Assembly (NCBI GenBank): GCA_009908725.1 | Contig: JAAAOT010000374.1 | Coordinates: 1-37,024, forward strand | DNA length: 37,024 nucleotides | Source of the DNA: Bacteroidota bacterium | Lineage (GTDB): Bacteria; Bacteroidota; Rhodothermia; Rhodothermales; Salinibacteraceae | Direction: 5' to 3' | In this document: positions 1 to 8,181 of the stretch, one piece after another | Numbering within the stretch: position 1 is the first letter of the stretch | How the letters are laid out: every line of letters starts with the position of its first letter | Position numbers and translations under genes: made by a program | Notes under the pieces: model-generated | Seen by the model: only the letters and a program-made list of their open reading frames with translations | The model's database searches: none | Told to the model about the DNA's origin: nothing

Positions 1-23
1 CGGCGCGAACGAACCTCGCCGGG

Positions 24-97
24 TTGATTCAGGTCCACTATCTGCACTCCGACCGGTTATCTGCGGTTTGAGGGCGGTACCGATTATCCTGAATCAA
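24..97. repeat. 10-bp perfect inverted repeat ahead of the MATE gene
   Basis: TTGATTCAGG at 24-33 is the exact reverse complement of CCTGAATCAA at 88-97, with 54 bases between the arms. It lies just upstream of the MATE exporter remnant and could be an operator or a hairpin in its leader. No regulator gene is adjacent, so the role is a guess. The rest of 1-158 holds no gene I can support. Confidence 0.35.
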
Positions 98-158
98 GCG
101 CTTCTCTCTCATCTCCAATCCCGTTCGTGCACTTATCGAGGCGATCGGTCGCGGCCTG

Positions 159-1452
159 GTGACGCTCGGGTGGATTGACGGGGAGCGAGCACGTCGCATC
201 GCCGACCTGTCCTGGCCCCGTGTTATCACCGGCCTGGCGCGAATGTCGAAGGCCACGGCGGACGTGGCCATGGTCGGGGTGGCGCTCGGTCCCGCTGCGA
301 TTGCCGGGGTGGGGTACGGACTGCCCTTCTGGATGCTAGCGTTTATCCTTGGCGGCGGCATCGCCGGCGGGACCATCAGCCTGGTATCTCAACGGATCGG
401 GGCATCCGATGACCGTGCGGTCCACTCGGCGGTCACCGTGAGTGCTGTTGTCGCTGCGGCGTGTACGCTGCCCTTTGTCGCCCTTTTCGTGATCATGCCC
501 GAGCCCTTCATCCGGCTGATCGGTTCCGGGGAGGCAGCCGTCGGCTACGGCGCCGACTATCTCCGAGTGGCAAGCCTTGCCATGCCCTTCGCCGCGTTGA
601 ATCTGGTGGCGAGCCGTGCGTTCGTCGGCGCGAATGATGCGCAGACACCGATGATTATCCGTGCCGGCGCGGCGATTGGAAACGTAGTCCGTCTTCGCTC
701 GTGGACTGGCGACGGGACGGCTGCCGTTTCTGGGCAGGTTGCCGCTCCGCATCAATCGGGCCTCCCCGGTCTGGGACCGCGCCACCGCCCGGTCGCTCGG
801 TCGCATTGCAACGCCTCTCGTACTGCGAAACGCGGCGCTCAACGGCGGCGAGTTTCCCATGCTCGCGATCGTGAGCCTGTTCGGCCCCAACGCTGTCGCG
901 GCGTTCGTCGTCGCCCTTCGCCTTCGCGCCCTGATGAACACGCCGGGGTGGGGTTTCGGGCTCGCCTCCAGCAGCCTCGTTGGGCAGGCGCTGGGCACGC
1001 GTGATGAACCATCGGCCGACGGCTATGCCCGCGACACGCTCCGCTTTACCGTGGCCACCTACGCGGTCGTTGCTGCGGCCGTGTTTGTGTTTGCCGAGCC
1101 GATCAGCAGCTGGTTTGTGCAGGATGAAGCGATTGTCTCGATGACGGCGACGCTCGTCCGTGCCACCTGCATAAGCGTCGTCGCGTGGGGGCTGATGAAC
1201 GGAGCCCTCGGACCGCTCCGCGCTGGCGGCGACACGCGTTGGCCGTTTTACGCGCAGGTGCTGGGCCTGGGCGCCTTCGCGGTGCCGGCGGCGTACCTCG
1301 GTGCGACGACATCCCTCGGCCTGCCCGGCCTTCAGGCGGCCCTGATTCTGGAAACCGCCGTCCCCGCCGCCATCCTGTACGCGCGATACCGTAGCGGGCG
1401 ATGGAAGCGAGCCGCTAAGCGCCCGGCGGAAACGGACGCAGGTGGTCGCTGA
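159..1452 (+). pseudogene. MATE family multidrug/sodium efflux transporter, disrupted by internal deletion and frameshift
   Basis: MATE proteins are inner-membrane antiporters of about 450 residues with 12 membrane segments that export drugs or metabolites against Na+ or H+. The first frame (GTG at 159) gives a typical N-terminal half, with GLARMSKATADVAMVGVA and a glycine-rich GGGIAGGTISLVSQR stretch, up to about 690. The typical second half then continues in another frame: SVFARGLATGRLPF is read from about 688 and runs to a stop at 1450-1452. The loop and helices normally expected between AAIGNVV and VFARGL, roughly 30 or more residues, are absent, so this looks like a deletion that also shifts the frame rather than a one-base error. 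MATE-like residues (NPVRALIEAIGRGLV) also precede the GTG without an in-frame ATG, GTG or TTG back to the stop at 90-92, so the N-terminus may be damaged too. The N-terminal half resembles haloarchaeal MATE proteins from memory. Probably non-functional, unless the lesion is an assembly error. Confidence 0.8.
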
Positions 1453-1735
1453 TCTCATCGGGCCGTCCGGCAGACACAGATGATGCCGGGGTCAGTTTCA
1501 GATGCACCAAAGCTTTCTTTATGCTGCAGGTCTTATTATTGCGTTTGGATACTTCTTGCTTACATTGAAGTATCTATTTCGAACGTATGTGTGCGCGGGG
1601 CCGCTATCTTTTTGGTCTGCTTCCTGCGCCACGACACCGAGCGACCGACGGCAGCCGTCCACAGGCGGCTCGCGTCTGATCGTCGCCCCCATTTAGTGCC
1701 CGAGACAACCCTGTCTCAGGGAAACCGCCTTTCTC
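1453..1735. other. Intergenic region with an AT-rich island
   Basis: This stretch separates the MATE remnant from the histidine kinase. Bases about 1500-1625 are clearly richer in A and T than the surroundings and probably carry the kinase promoter. Short reading frames here (one with a hydrophobic start at 1502) have no recognisable homology and are not called as genes. Confidence 0.4.
1699..1720 (+). promoter_or_regulatory. Short dyad just upstream of the histidine kinase start
   Basis: GAGACA (1702-1707) and TGTCTC (1712-1717) form a 6-bp dyad around a 4-base loop, extended by two more C-G pairs after one mismatch. It ends about 15 bases before the ATG at 1736. It could be an operator or a small mRNA hairpin over the ribosome-binding region. 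There is no direct evidence of function. Confidence 0.3.
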
Positions 1736-4012
1736 ATGGCTGAGTCCCGCCACAACTTCTGGAACGTCCTCGCGGCTGCTTCCCGGCGCGATCGCAATCC
1801 GGGGTTTCGGGATGCCCTTCGTGCGGTCATGCGGAAGGGACTCCAGTGGGCCGGCATCATCGGGCTCGTCAACATTTTCTGCCTTGTGGCCATCAACGTG
1901 CTGGTCCTGAAGCAGCAGATGGTCCTGGTTCCATCCGGCACGGTCCCTGTCTCGGACCTGTTGCTGATCGACGACGCGTACATCGTCATCATCTCACTCA
2001 CGTACCTGTGGCTCTCGTGGCGCGGATGCTCGCTGCGGACCGGTCGCCTTTTCACGGCCTTCGCGCTGATCTCGGCCGGGGCCATCATGCTGTACGACGA
2101 CCCGATCTTCGGGAATAAGCTGCAGAACGCCGGGTTCGTCACCATTATCTATATGGTGGCGGTCATCGCCATTCCGTTTCGCCCATGGCACGTTCTTGCG
2201 CTCGGCTCGTCCATCGTTGCCGTGATGCTGTCGCTGTCCACGCTGAACGTCACCGCGGTGCTGCAGCACATCCCGGTGATTGGCGTGGCGACAGTGCTCA
2301 TGACGGGCATCTCGGTTCTTCTCTACAACAACCGGTGGTCCGAGTACGCCGCCCGGCAGCAGACGCAGAAGGCGCTTGATGAACACCGGCTGCTACTTCG
2401 AACGACCCAGGAAGTCGGCAACATCGGCGGGTGGCAGATGGACCTGGTCCAGGGCACGCTTTCATGCACCCGCCAGATTTACCGCATTTACGAGCGACCG
2501 GTGAATGCCGCGTTTACGTTCGATGCCCTGGACGACCCGATCGACGACGGCGCCAATGCAACCTTCCGATCGGCCGTCACGCGTTGTGCGCAGACGGGCG
2601 AACCGTTCGAGCTGGAGCTGCCTCTCGCGGTCGGGGAGGGCAAATGGGTGGAGGTGCGCGGCGATGCAATCCGGCGAAATGGTGAGATCGTGGAGATCGC
2701 CGGAACGCTTCAGGACGTGACCGATCGTCATGTGATGGAGGCCGAACTCCGCGCCGGGCGCGCCACGATCCGGTCGCTCTATGGCGCGATGGAGAACCTG
2801 CTGCGGGCAAGCGGTCGGGCCGAGGTCGCCACGCAGATCGAAGGCCTCGTCCGGAAAACGCTGAAGTACCCGGTCGCCTCCGTTCGCTTTTTCGAAGAAG
2901 GGAAACTGGTTACGGTCGACGAGTCAACCTCCGGTGCAGGGCCGGGCGGAGACGGAGCCTACACGTGGACGGCCTGCGACATTCACAGCGAAACCCCGGC
3001 CGCGGAGGCCTACTGCACGGGCGAAACGCTTCGGATCGGCGATACATGGATCGAAACGCCGGGCACGTCGAGCGGGAGCGTGCGATCTGCGGTGTACGTT
3101 CCGGTCGCGAGCCATGGCGTTATATCCGTGGGAAGCCGTGAACCCAACGGCATCAGCGACCTCGACGTCCGCCTGATCGAGATTATGGCGGCTAACGCAG
3201 CCGTCGTATTGGACCGTACCCACCAGGTCGAAGCCCTCGTGGCGGCGAAGGAACAGGCCGAGCAGGCCCGCGCACAGGCGGAAGAGGCCAATCGCCTCAA
3301 GTCGGCCTTCCTCGCCAATATGAGCCACGAGATCCGGACGCCGATGACGTCGATCATCGGATTTGCCGAAATGATCGGTGACGTCCACGGCTCCGCCTCC
3401 ATCCCGGACGAAGACAAGGCCGACGTGCTTCACTTCGCACGATTAATCGAAAAGAGTGGCCGTCGTCTCTTCGACACCCTCAACAGCGTGCTCGACTTTT
3501 CCAAGCTGGAGGCCGGTGCAATGGCGCTGGAGCCCTCGACAGTCGATGCGTCGGAGGCGGTCCACTCTGCGATCGAGCGCTTCCGGGGCGATGCGGAGGA
3601 ATCCGACGTCACCCTTCTGACCGACGTACCGGACGGCAGCGTCGAACTGGAAACGGACGCCAAAGCCCTGCGCCGCATCCTGGACAACCTCCTGAGCAAC
3701 GCCGTTAAGTTTACGCCGGAGGGCGGATCCGTCGCGATCCGGTTGCGAGAGGACGACGACTGGCTTCACATCGAGATTCAGGATACCGGGGTCGGCATCG
3801 ACGAGGCGTTTATCCCGCACCTCTTCGAGGCCTTCCGACAGGAGTCGACGGGCCGAGGCCGCGACTTCGAGGGGAACGGCCTCGGTCTTGCCATCACGCA
3901 CCGTCTGGCAACGCTGATGGACGGAAGCGTGGACGTCAAGTCGATCAAGGACAAGGGAACGCGCTTTACGGTCCGTCTCCCCCTCCAGCGCACGGTTACT
4001 GTTGACGATTAA
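1736..4012 (+). CDS. Membrane sensor histidine kinase with PAS and GAF-like domains
   Basis: A 758-residue sensor kinase. The N-terminal ~200 residues contain about six hydrophobic segments, a membrane sensor of unrecognised type. Next come a PAS-like domain (about 220-330, ending ...EIAGTLQDVTDRH), a GAF-like domain (about 345-495), and a short coiled coil rich in A, E and Q (about 500-520). The HisKA H-box has NMSHEIRTPM with His531 as the predicted phosphorylation site. The HATPase domain shows the N box (NLLSNAVKF, Asn655), G1 (DTGVGID), F box and G2 (GNGLGLAI). No receiver domain is fused and no response regulator gene lies nearby, so its partner must be elsewhere. The start is an ATG directly after a small dyad. 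The stimulus is unknown. Confidence 0.93.
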   Translation: MAESRHNFWNVLAAASRRDRNPGFRDALRAVMRKGLQWAGIIGLVNIFCLVAINVLVLKQQMVLVPSGTVPVSDLLLIDDAYIVIISLTYLWLSWRGCSLRTGRLFTAFALISAGAIMLYDDPIFGNKLQNAGFVTIIYMVAVIAIPFRPWHVLALGSSIVAVMLSLSTLNVTAVLQHIPVIGVATVLMTGISVLLYNNRWSEYAARQQTQKALDEHRLLLRTTQEVGNIGGWQMDLVQGTLSCTRQIYRIYERPVNAAFTFDALDDPIDDGANATFRSAVTRCAQTGEPFELELPLAVGEGKWVEVRGDAIRRNGEIVEIAGTLQDVTDRHVMEAELRAGRATIRSLYGAMENLLRASGRAEVATQIEGLVRKTLKYPVASVRFFEEGKLVTVDESTSGAGPGGDGAYTWTACDIHSETPAAEAYCTGETLRIGDTWIETPGTSSGSVRSAVYVPVASHGVISVGSREPNGISDLDVRLIEIMAANAAVVLDRTHQVEALVAAKEQAEQARAQAEEANRLKSAFLANMSHEIRTPMTSIIGFAEMIGDVHGSASIPDEDKADVLHFARLIEKSGRRLFDTLNSVLDFSKLEAGAMALEPSTVDASEAVHSAIERFRGDAEESDVTLLTDVPDGSVELETDAKALRRILDNLLSNAVKFTPEGGSVAIRLREDDDWLHIEIQDTGVGIDEAFIPHLFEAFRQESTGRGRDFEGNGLGLAITHRLATLMDGSVDVKSIKDKGTRFTVRLPLQRTVTVDD

Positions 4013-4091
4013 CGCCCGACGCTCGTGGTGGTCTGAGGGCGAACTAGGTAAAGGCCTGTCCATTTCTGAATCTTGCCGCCGCGCCTCTATC

Positions 4092-4463
4092 ATGATCGAT
4101 TACGACGGGCGCGTTTTTCGCGTGCGAAAGAATACGGAGAATGGAGAGGTCGGCGGGGACACCCGGTTCTTCTACGAGCAGATGGGCGATCGGCTGACGG
4201 GGACCTATCGCGGCGGGGCAATCGACCAAGGACACCTGCTGGGACGCGTTTTTCCGGACGGGCACCTGGAGTTTTGCTACCACCACATCACGGTCGACGG
4301 GGAGCTGCGCGCAGGACGCTGCACGTCTGTGCCAGAGCGAACGGATCAGGACCGGCTGGTCATGAAGGAAACGTGGCAGTGGTTCACGGGCGACCGGTCG
4401 ACCGGGACCTCGGAGCTGATCGAGGTGATTCCGGACGAGGCTCCTCGCGGGAATGCGCCCTAA
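4092..4463 (+). CDS. Small lipocalin-like conserved protein
   Basis: A 123-residue protein starting at MIDYDGRVFR. An upstream ATG at 4002 would overlap the kinase stop and add 30 residues unlike the family, so the internal ATG is preferred. The sequence has alternating beta-strand patterns (DRLTGTYRGGAIDQG, HLEFCYHHITVDGEL, KETWQWFTGD) typical of a small beta barrel. Databases often label relatives 'N-acetylglutamate synthase', but nothing in this sequence resembles an acetyltransferase, so I treat that name as unreliable. No signal peptide is seen, so it is probably cytoplasmic. Its stop overlaps the stop of the convergent DUF3253 gene: CTAA at 4460-4463 supplies TAA on plus and TAG on minus. 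Confidence 0.75.
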   Translation: MIDYDGRVFRVRKNTENGEVGGDTRFFYEQMGDRLTGTYRGGAIDQGHLLGRVFPDGHLEFCYHHITVDGELRAGRCTSVPERTDQDRLVMKETWQWFTGDRSTGTSELIEVIPDEAPRGNAP

Positions 4464-4729
4464 TCGGAACCGTCGGCATCCGGGTGGTCAACGAGCCGGA
4501 GCCGGATGGGACCGCTGGCGTCCGTGACGGACACGCGGTCGCTGCCCTGCGTGGCGTAGACCTCGTCGTCCATCGCCATGTCCGCGGCGACGTCTCGGAC
4601 CTCGTCCATGTGCGGCCGCCAGTCGTCAAACACGGCCCGCGCAGCCTCCGACGGACATATGGATGCATCGGAATCGCGGGACTGGAGAAGGTCGAGAATG
4701 GCTGCTCGGATCCGTTTTCTGTCAGACAA
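4460..4729 (-). CDS. DUF3253 protein
   Basis: An 89-residue protein matching the DUF3253 family: an N-terminal helix with ILDLL, then SICPSEAARAVFDDWRP, a helical DEVRDVAADMA segment, and a C-terminal GPIRLRL strand. The fold suggests a winged-helix-like nucleic-acid binder, but the function is unknown. The only usable start is TTG at 4729, because an in-frame stop lies five codons upstream. It follows pdeM on the same strand with a gap of about 41 bases, so it may be transcribed as the last gene of the repair cluster; it is not a standard member of that cluster. Confidence 0.75.
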   Translation of the reverse strand: MSDRKRIRAAILDLLQSRDSDASICPSEAARAVFDDWRPHMDEVRDVAADMAMDDEVYATQGSDRVSVTDASGPIRLRLVDHPDADGSD

Positions 4730-4770
4730 GGAATGCTGGCTTCATGTGCGGGAGAATGTCGATCCCGCTC

Positions 4771-5457
4771 TCAGGGACTGGCCGATTCGACGGTATCCAC
4801 CGGGAGGGCGATGACGTCGGTGCCGGCAACCACCGCGACGCGGTCACCCGGCTCGGGATGAAGGATGTGGAGGCCGGTGAATTCGCTGAACGCCGGCAGG
4901 ACGAGGCGGGATGGGTTTGCGTGAAAGCACGCGAGACGCTCCCGCTGTCCGCCGTTCCCCCGCAACACGACGCCCGGGTGAAGGTGTCCGCACACAACGT
5001 AGCCGTCGTCGGACGATCCCGGGTCGTGCCGAAAACAGAAGGGGCCCTCGACCAGCGGTCCGTCGTGCTCGGTAATTTCGAGGTTGGACGGGGAGAGGCC
5101 GGCATCCCGGTCATGATTGCCGCGGACGAGGACGATTTCTAAGCTCTGGTGATCGGCTCGCCACGCCCGCAGTGCCGACAGGGTGCCGTCCGTCATGCCC
5201 GCCCGTGCGTGGTACAGGTCGCCCAGCACCAGCAAGCGCTCTGCCCCGGTCTGACGGATCAGGTCCGAAAGCCGCTCCAGGTCGCTGTCCGTGCTGCCGA
5301 GAGGGAGCGGAACCGCCTCCGCCCGGAAGGTCGCATCCTTGCCAACGTGAACGTCCGCAACAAGCAGCGTCTTCCGATCCCTCCAAAACGCCGCCCGCCC
5401 CGGTAACAGGTCGAGTTCGACGTCCTCGGTCGATGGCGGAAGACGAAAGGTAGGCAT
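4771..5457 (-). CDS. pdeM: Ligase-associated DNA damage response phosphoesterase PdeM
   Basis: A 228-residue metallophosphoesterase of the PdeM/MPE type, the fourth member of the bacterial Exo-Lig-Lhr-MPE repair cluster. All metal-binding blocks of the calcineurin-like fold are present: ADVHVGK (Asp35, His37), GDLYHAR (Asp80), RGNHD (Asn114, His115) and CGHLHPG (His158, His160). The characterised Pseudomonas homologue is a Mn2+-dependent DNA nuclease. It lies downstream of the Lhr-type helicase on the same strand, separated by about 180 bases of short degenerate repeats. The start is an ATG at 5457. Cytoplasmic. Confidence 0.93.
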   Translation of the reverse strand: MPTFRLPPSTEDVELDLLPGRAAFWRDRKTLLVADVHVGKDATFRAEAVPLPLGSTDSDLERLSDLIRQTGAERLLVLGDLYHARAGMTDGTLSALRAWRADHQSLEIVLVRGNHDRDAGLSPSNLEITEHDGPLVEGPFCFRHDPGSSDDGYVVCGHLHPGVVLRGNGGQRERLACFHANPSRLVLPAFSEFTGLHILHPEPGDRVAVVAGTDVIALPVDTVESASP

Positions 5458-5637
5458 TTTTTAGTTCAGGGTTCAGGGTTCAATGTTCAGGGCTCTCCGG
5501 GTTCTGAGTTCCGGGTACCGGGTTCTAAATTCTAAGTGTCCAACGACATACAAACATGCGAACATACAATCTTACACACCTATACACCTACACACTTTAA
5601 CACCTTCAAACCTAAACACCTTGAAACCTTCACACCT
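5458..5637. repeat. Degenerate short tandem repeats between helicase and pdeM
   Basis: Two repeat families fill this gap. Bases 5464-5535 carry variants of a heptamer (GGTTCAG, GGTTCTG, AGTTCCG). Bases about 5569-5643 carry variants of CACCTTCA or ACACCTAC. The same two families recur at 9818-9930, 10040-10074, 13568-13640, 16681-16712 and 25358-25455. The spacing and sequence drift look like old microsatellites. No gene is seen. Confidence 0.75.
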
Positions 5638-8181
5638 TCAAGCCTCCCCTTCCCTCAACGCCGCTTCCTCCAGTTCCTCCTGCATGCGGCGGACGCGTTG
5701 GGCGAGGCTCTCCGAGCTGATGCGGTCGCGGAGACGGTCGATGTAGATGGGGAACGCGAGCGGTGTCATGCGGGGGACGTCGATCACGTGCAGGCGGGCG
5801 TCCCGGATGCGGTCCAGGGCATCGCGTAGCCGGTCTTCCTCCAGCTGGCGTTCGCGCACCTCGCGTCGGGCCTGTTCGAGGAGCGGGTTATCGGCCTCGT
5901 ACTCTTCCAGCACGTCGAAGATGAGGCCGCTGGATGCCTGGATCTTGCCGATCGACTTCGGTTGTCCCGGATAGCCGGTAAAGACGAGCCCGGCCACGCG
6001 CGCTATTTCGCGAAACTGCCGGCGGCTCATCTCCGATTCGTTCAGGCTGGCCTCGATCTCACGAGACAGGTTGTCGGTGTCGAACAGTCCGCCTGCGATG
6101 GCGTCGCGGAGAGGCGCGGGTTCTGGCGAGAGGAGTTCGAACCCGTAGTCGTTGTACGACATGGTGAACGTAATCGACACGTCCTCGGCCATGCGGTAGG
6201 CGAGGAGGGAGGCGAGCCCCTGGTGCACCGGACGGCCGGCGAACGGGTACATGAACAGGTGAAACCCTTCGCTCGACTGTACGCGCTCGACAAGGAAGTC
6301 GGCGTGGGTGGGCACGATCGACCACTTCGACTGCAGCTCGAGCAGCGACCGGACCTGGCTCATCTCCGGGCCGCGGAAGGTGCCGTCAGCGGCCTCGTCG
6401 AGGCGTCGCCGAATCCAGGTAGACAGCTGGTTCGACAGCGGGAGCCGTCCCCCGAGCCAGCGCGGGACGACGCCGTCCGGTCTACGTTTCGCCTTGCGGA
6501 CGACGGCTTTCATGTCCTCGATCCGGAGGAATTCAAGGGTCTTTCCGGCGAAGTTGAACGTGTCGCCGTGCTTCAACCGGCTGATGAAGGTTTCCTCGAC
6601 CTGGCCGATCGTGCGGCCGTTTTTGTAGCGGACCTCAACGCTGGAGTCGCTCGTGATCGTGCCGATCATCATGCGATGGCGCCGTGCCAGCCGGTCGCTC
6701 GTACCGACGTACATACCGCGGTACGTATCGAGATCACCGTCGTACTTCTCGATGCGGTGGTACTTTTCGTAGGCTTTGAGCGCGGATCCGCCCGTCGACG
6801 CGCAGCGCACGGCCCAGTCGAACTCCGCCCGCTTCAGGTTCCGGTACGAATATGCTGACACCACCTCCTCGTAGAGTTCGTTGGGGAAAAACCCGGAGCC
6901 GACCGCGATGGTGATGACGTGTTGAACGAGCAGGTCGATCGGCTTGGGGACCGGCCGCCGTGCCTCGATGTCGTTCGCCTGCATGGCGTCGCGAGCGGCG
7001 GCATACTCGACGAGCTGGAGCGAGTGGCTGGGGACGCCGGTGACGCGGCTGGTCGCGCCGGGCTGGTGCCCGCTCCGTCCGGCGCGCTGGAGCAGGCGGG
7101 CAACGCCCTTCGGGCTGCCGACCTGGAAGACGCGGTCGACCGGCGTGAAGTCGACGCCCAGGTCGAGGGTCGACGTGCACACCACGCAGCGGAGCCGCCC
7201 GTTGGCAAGACCGTCCTCGACGACCTCTCGCTGCTTCCTGCTGAGGGAGCCGTAGTGAAGCGCAATGTAGCCGGCCCACTCGCCGCGGGCGTCCAGGATG
7301 GCGCGGTACCACTGCTCGGCCTGGGCCCGCGTGTTGGTGAAGACGAGCGCGCTATCGACCGTCTCCAGTTCTTCCAGCACGTGGTCGAGCATCTGCAGGC
7401 CGAGGTTGCCCGCCCACGGGAAGCGGTGGACATCTTCGGGGAGGAGGGCGTCGATCTGGATATCTTTCTCGATGTCTGCTGTGATGAGCCGGCCGTCGGC
7501 TTCTTCTTCACCCAGCAGCGTATCGCGGGCCTCCTCCATGTTGCCAATGGTTGCGGAAAGGCCCCACGTCCGGAGATTCTGATTCCACCGGCGCAGGCGC
7601 GCGATCCCGAGTTCCGCCTGAACGCCCCGTTTCGAGCCCATCAGTTCGTGCCACTCGTCTACGACGACCATCCGAAGGTTCTGCAGGTGCTCCTTCGTGT
7701 CGGGATAGGACAGGAGGATGGACAGGCTTTCCGGGGTGGTGATGAGTGCGGAGGGCGGATCGGACAGTTGACCCTTTTTCTTCCGGTAGGAGGTGTCGCC
7801 GGTCCGGCCTTCGATGCGCCAGGGAAGCCGTAGCTCGCGACAGGCGCGCTGAAGGGCATCGACGGTGTTGTGGCTGAGGGCGCGCAGCGGGGTGATCCAG
7901 AGAACAGACAGCGGCGGCGTGGGCAATTCGTCATACGCATCCAGGTCCCGACCCGCGGCGATCTGTTCAGCCATCCATTCGAGGAGAACGGCAAACCAGA
8001 CGGCGTACGTCTTGCCCGTCCCCGTGGGCGCATGGACGAGCCCGCTGTCGCCGTCCCGGTGCGCGGCCCAGAGCTCGCGCTGGTAGTCGAACGGTGCCCA
8101 GTCCCGGTCGGCGAACCAATCGTCGATCCGGGTCACGGCATGGTGCCAGGCGTCCCCGTTGGAAGATGATCCGGTCGTCAT
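5638..8181 (-). CDS. lhr: Ligase-associated Lhr-type DEXH-box DNA helicase
   Basis: An 847-residue superfamily 2 helicase. Motifs in order: Walker A APTGTGKT (51-58), DEXH box VVDEWHEL (Asp175 to His178), LSATIGN (motif III, about 208-214), the RecA2 segment with LVFTNTRAQAE, STLDLGVDF and LLQRAGRSGH (motif VI), then a long C-terminal part with winged-helix and beta-barrel regions typical of Lhr-Core. DEWHEL followed by GSKRGVQAEL is characteristic of the ligase-associated subfamily. A longer frame begins at 8310, but the ATG at 8181 is preferred: it overlaps the ligase stop as ATGA (8178-8181), which implies translational coupling. In the known four-gene cluster this helicase translocates 3' to 5' on DNA and acts with the ligase and nucleases. 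Confidence 0.95.
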   Translation of the reverse strand: MTTGSSSNGDAWHHAVTRIDDWFADRDWAPFDYQRELWAAHRDGDSGLVHAPTGTGKTYAVWFAVLLEWMAEQIAAGRDLDAYDELPTPPLSVLWITPLRALSHNTVDALQRACRELRLPWRIEGRTGDTSYRKKKGQLSDPPSALITTPESLSILLSYPDTKEHLQNLRMVVVDEWHELMGSKRGVQAELGIARLRRWNQNLRTWGLSATIGNMEEARDTLLGEEEADGRLITADIEKDIQIDALLPEDVHRFPWAGNLGLQMLDHVLEELETVDSALVFTNTRAQAEQWYRAILDARGEWAGYIALHYGSLSRKQREVVEDGLANGRLRCVVCTSTLDLGVDFTPVDRVFQVGSPKGVARLLQRAGRSGHQPGATSRVTGVPSHSLQLVEYAAARDAMQANDIEARRPVPKPIDLLVQHVITIAVGSGFFPNELYEEVVSAYSYRNLKRAEFDWAVRCASTGGSALKAYEKYHRIEKYDGDLDTYRGMYVGTSDRLARRHRMMIGTITSDSSVEVRYKNGRTIGQVEETFISRLKHGDTFNFAGKTLEFLRIEDMKAVVRKAKRRPDGVVPRWLGGRLPLSNQLSTWIRRRLDEAADGTFRGPEMSQVRSLLELQSKWSIVPTHADFLVERVQSSEGFHLFMYPFAGRPVHQGLASLLAYRMAEDVSITFTMSYNDYGFELLSPEPAPLRDAIAGGLFDTDNLSREIEASLNESEMSRRQFREIARVAGLVFTGYPGQPKSIGKIQASSGLIFDVLEEYEADNPLLEQARREVRERQLEEDRLRDALDRIRDARLHVIDVPRMTPLAFPIYIDRLRDRISSESLAQRVRRMQEELEEAALREGEA

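Noticed and set aside
336-1458. Long minus-strand reading frames opposite the MATE gene
   Set aside because: They mirror the plus-strand coding bias of high-GC DNA, are rich in Arg and Pro, and resemble no family.
1502-1696. 64-residue frame with a hydrophobic N-terminus
   Set aside because: No ribosome-binding site, no recognisable family, and the second half is low-complexity; more likely promoter DNA.
4092-4463. N-acetylglutamate synthase
   Set aside because: Relatives carry this label, but the protein is a small beta-rich chain without acetyl-CoA binding motifs.
5464-5535. Telomere-like TTCAGGG repeats
   Set aside because: They are degenerate, internal, and occur in several intergenic gaps; nothing suggests a replicon end.
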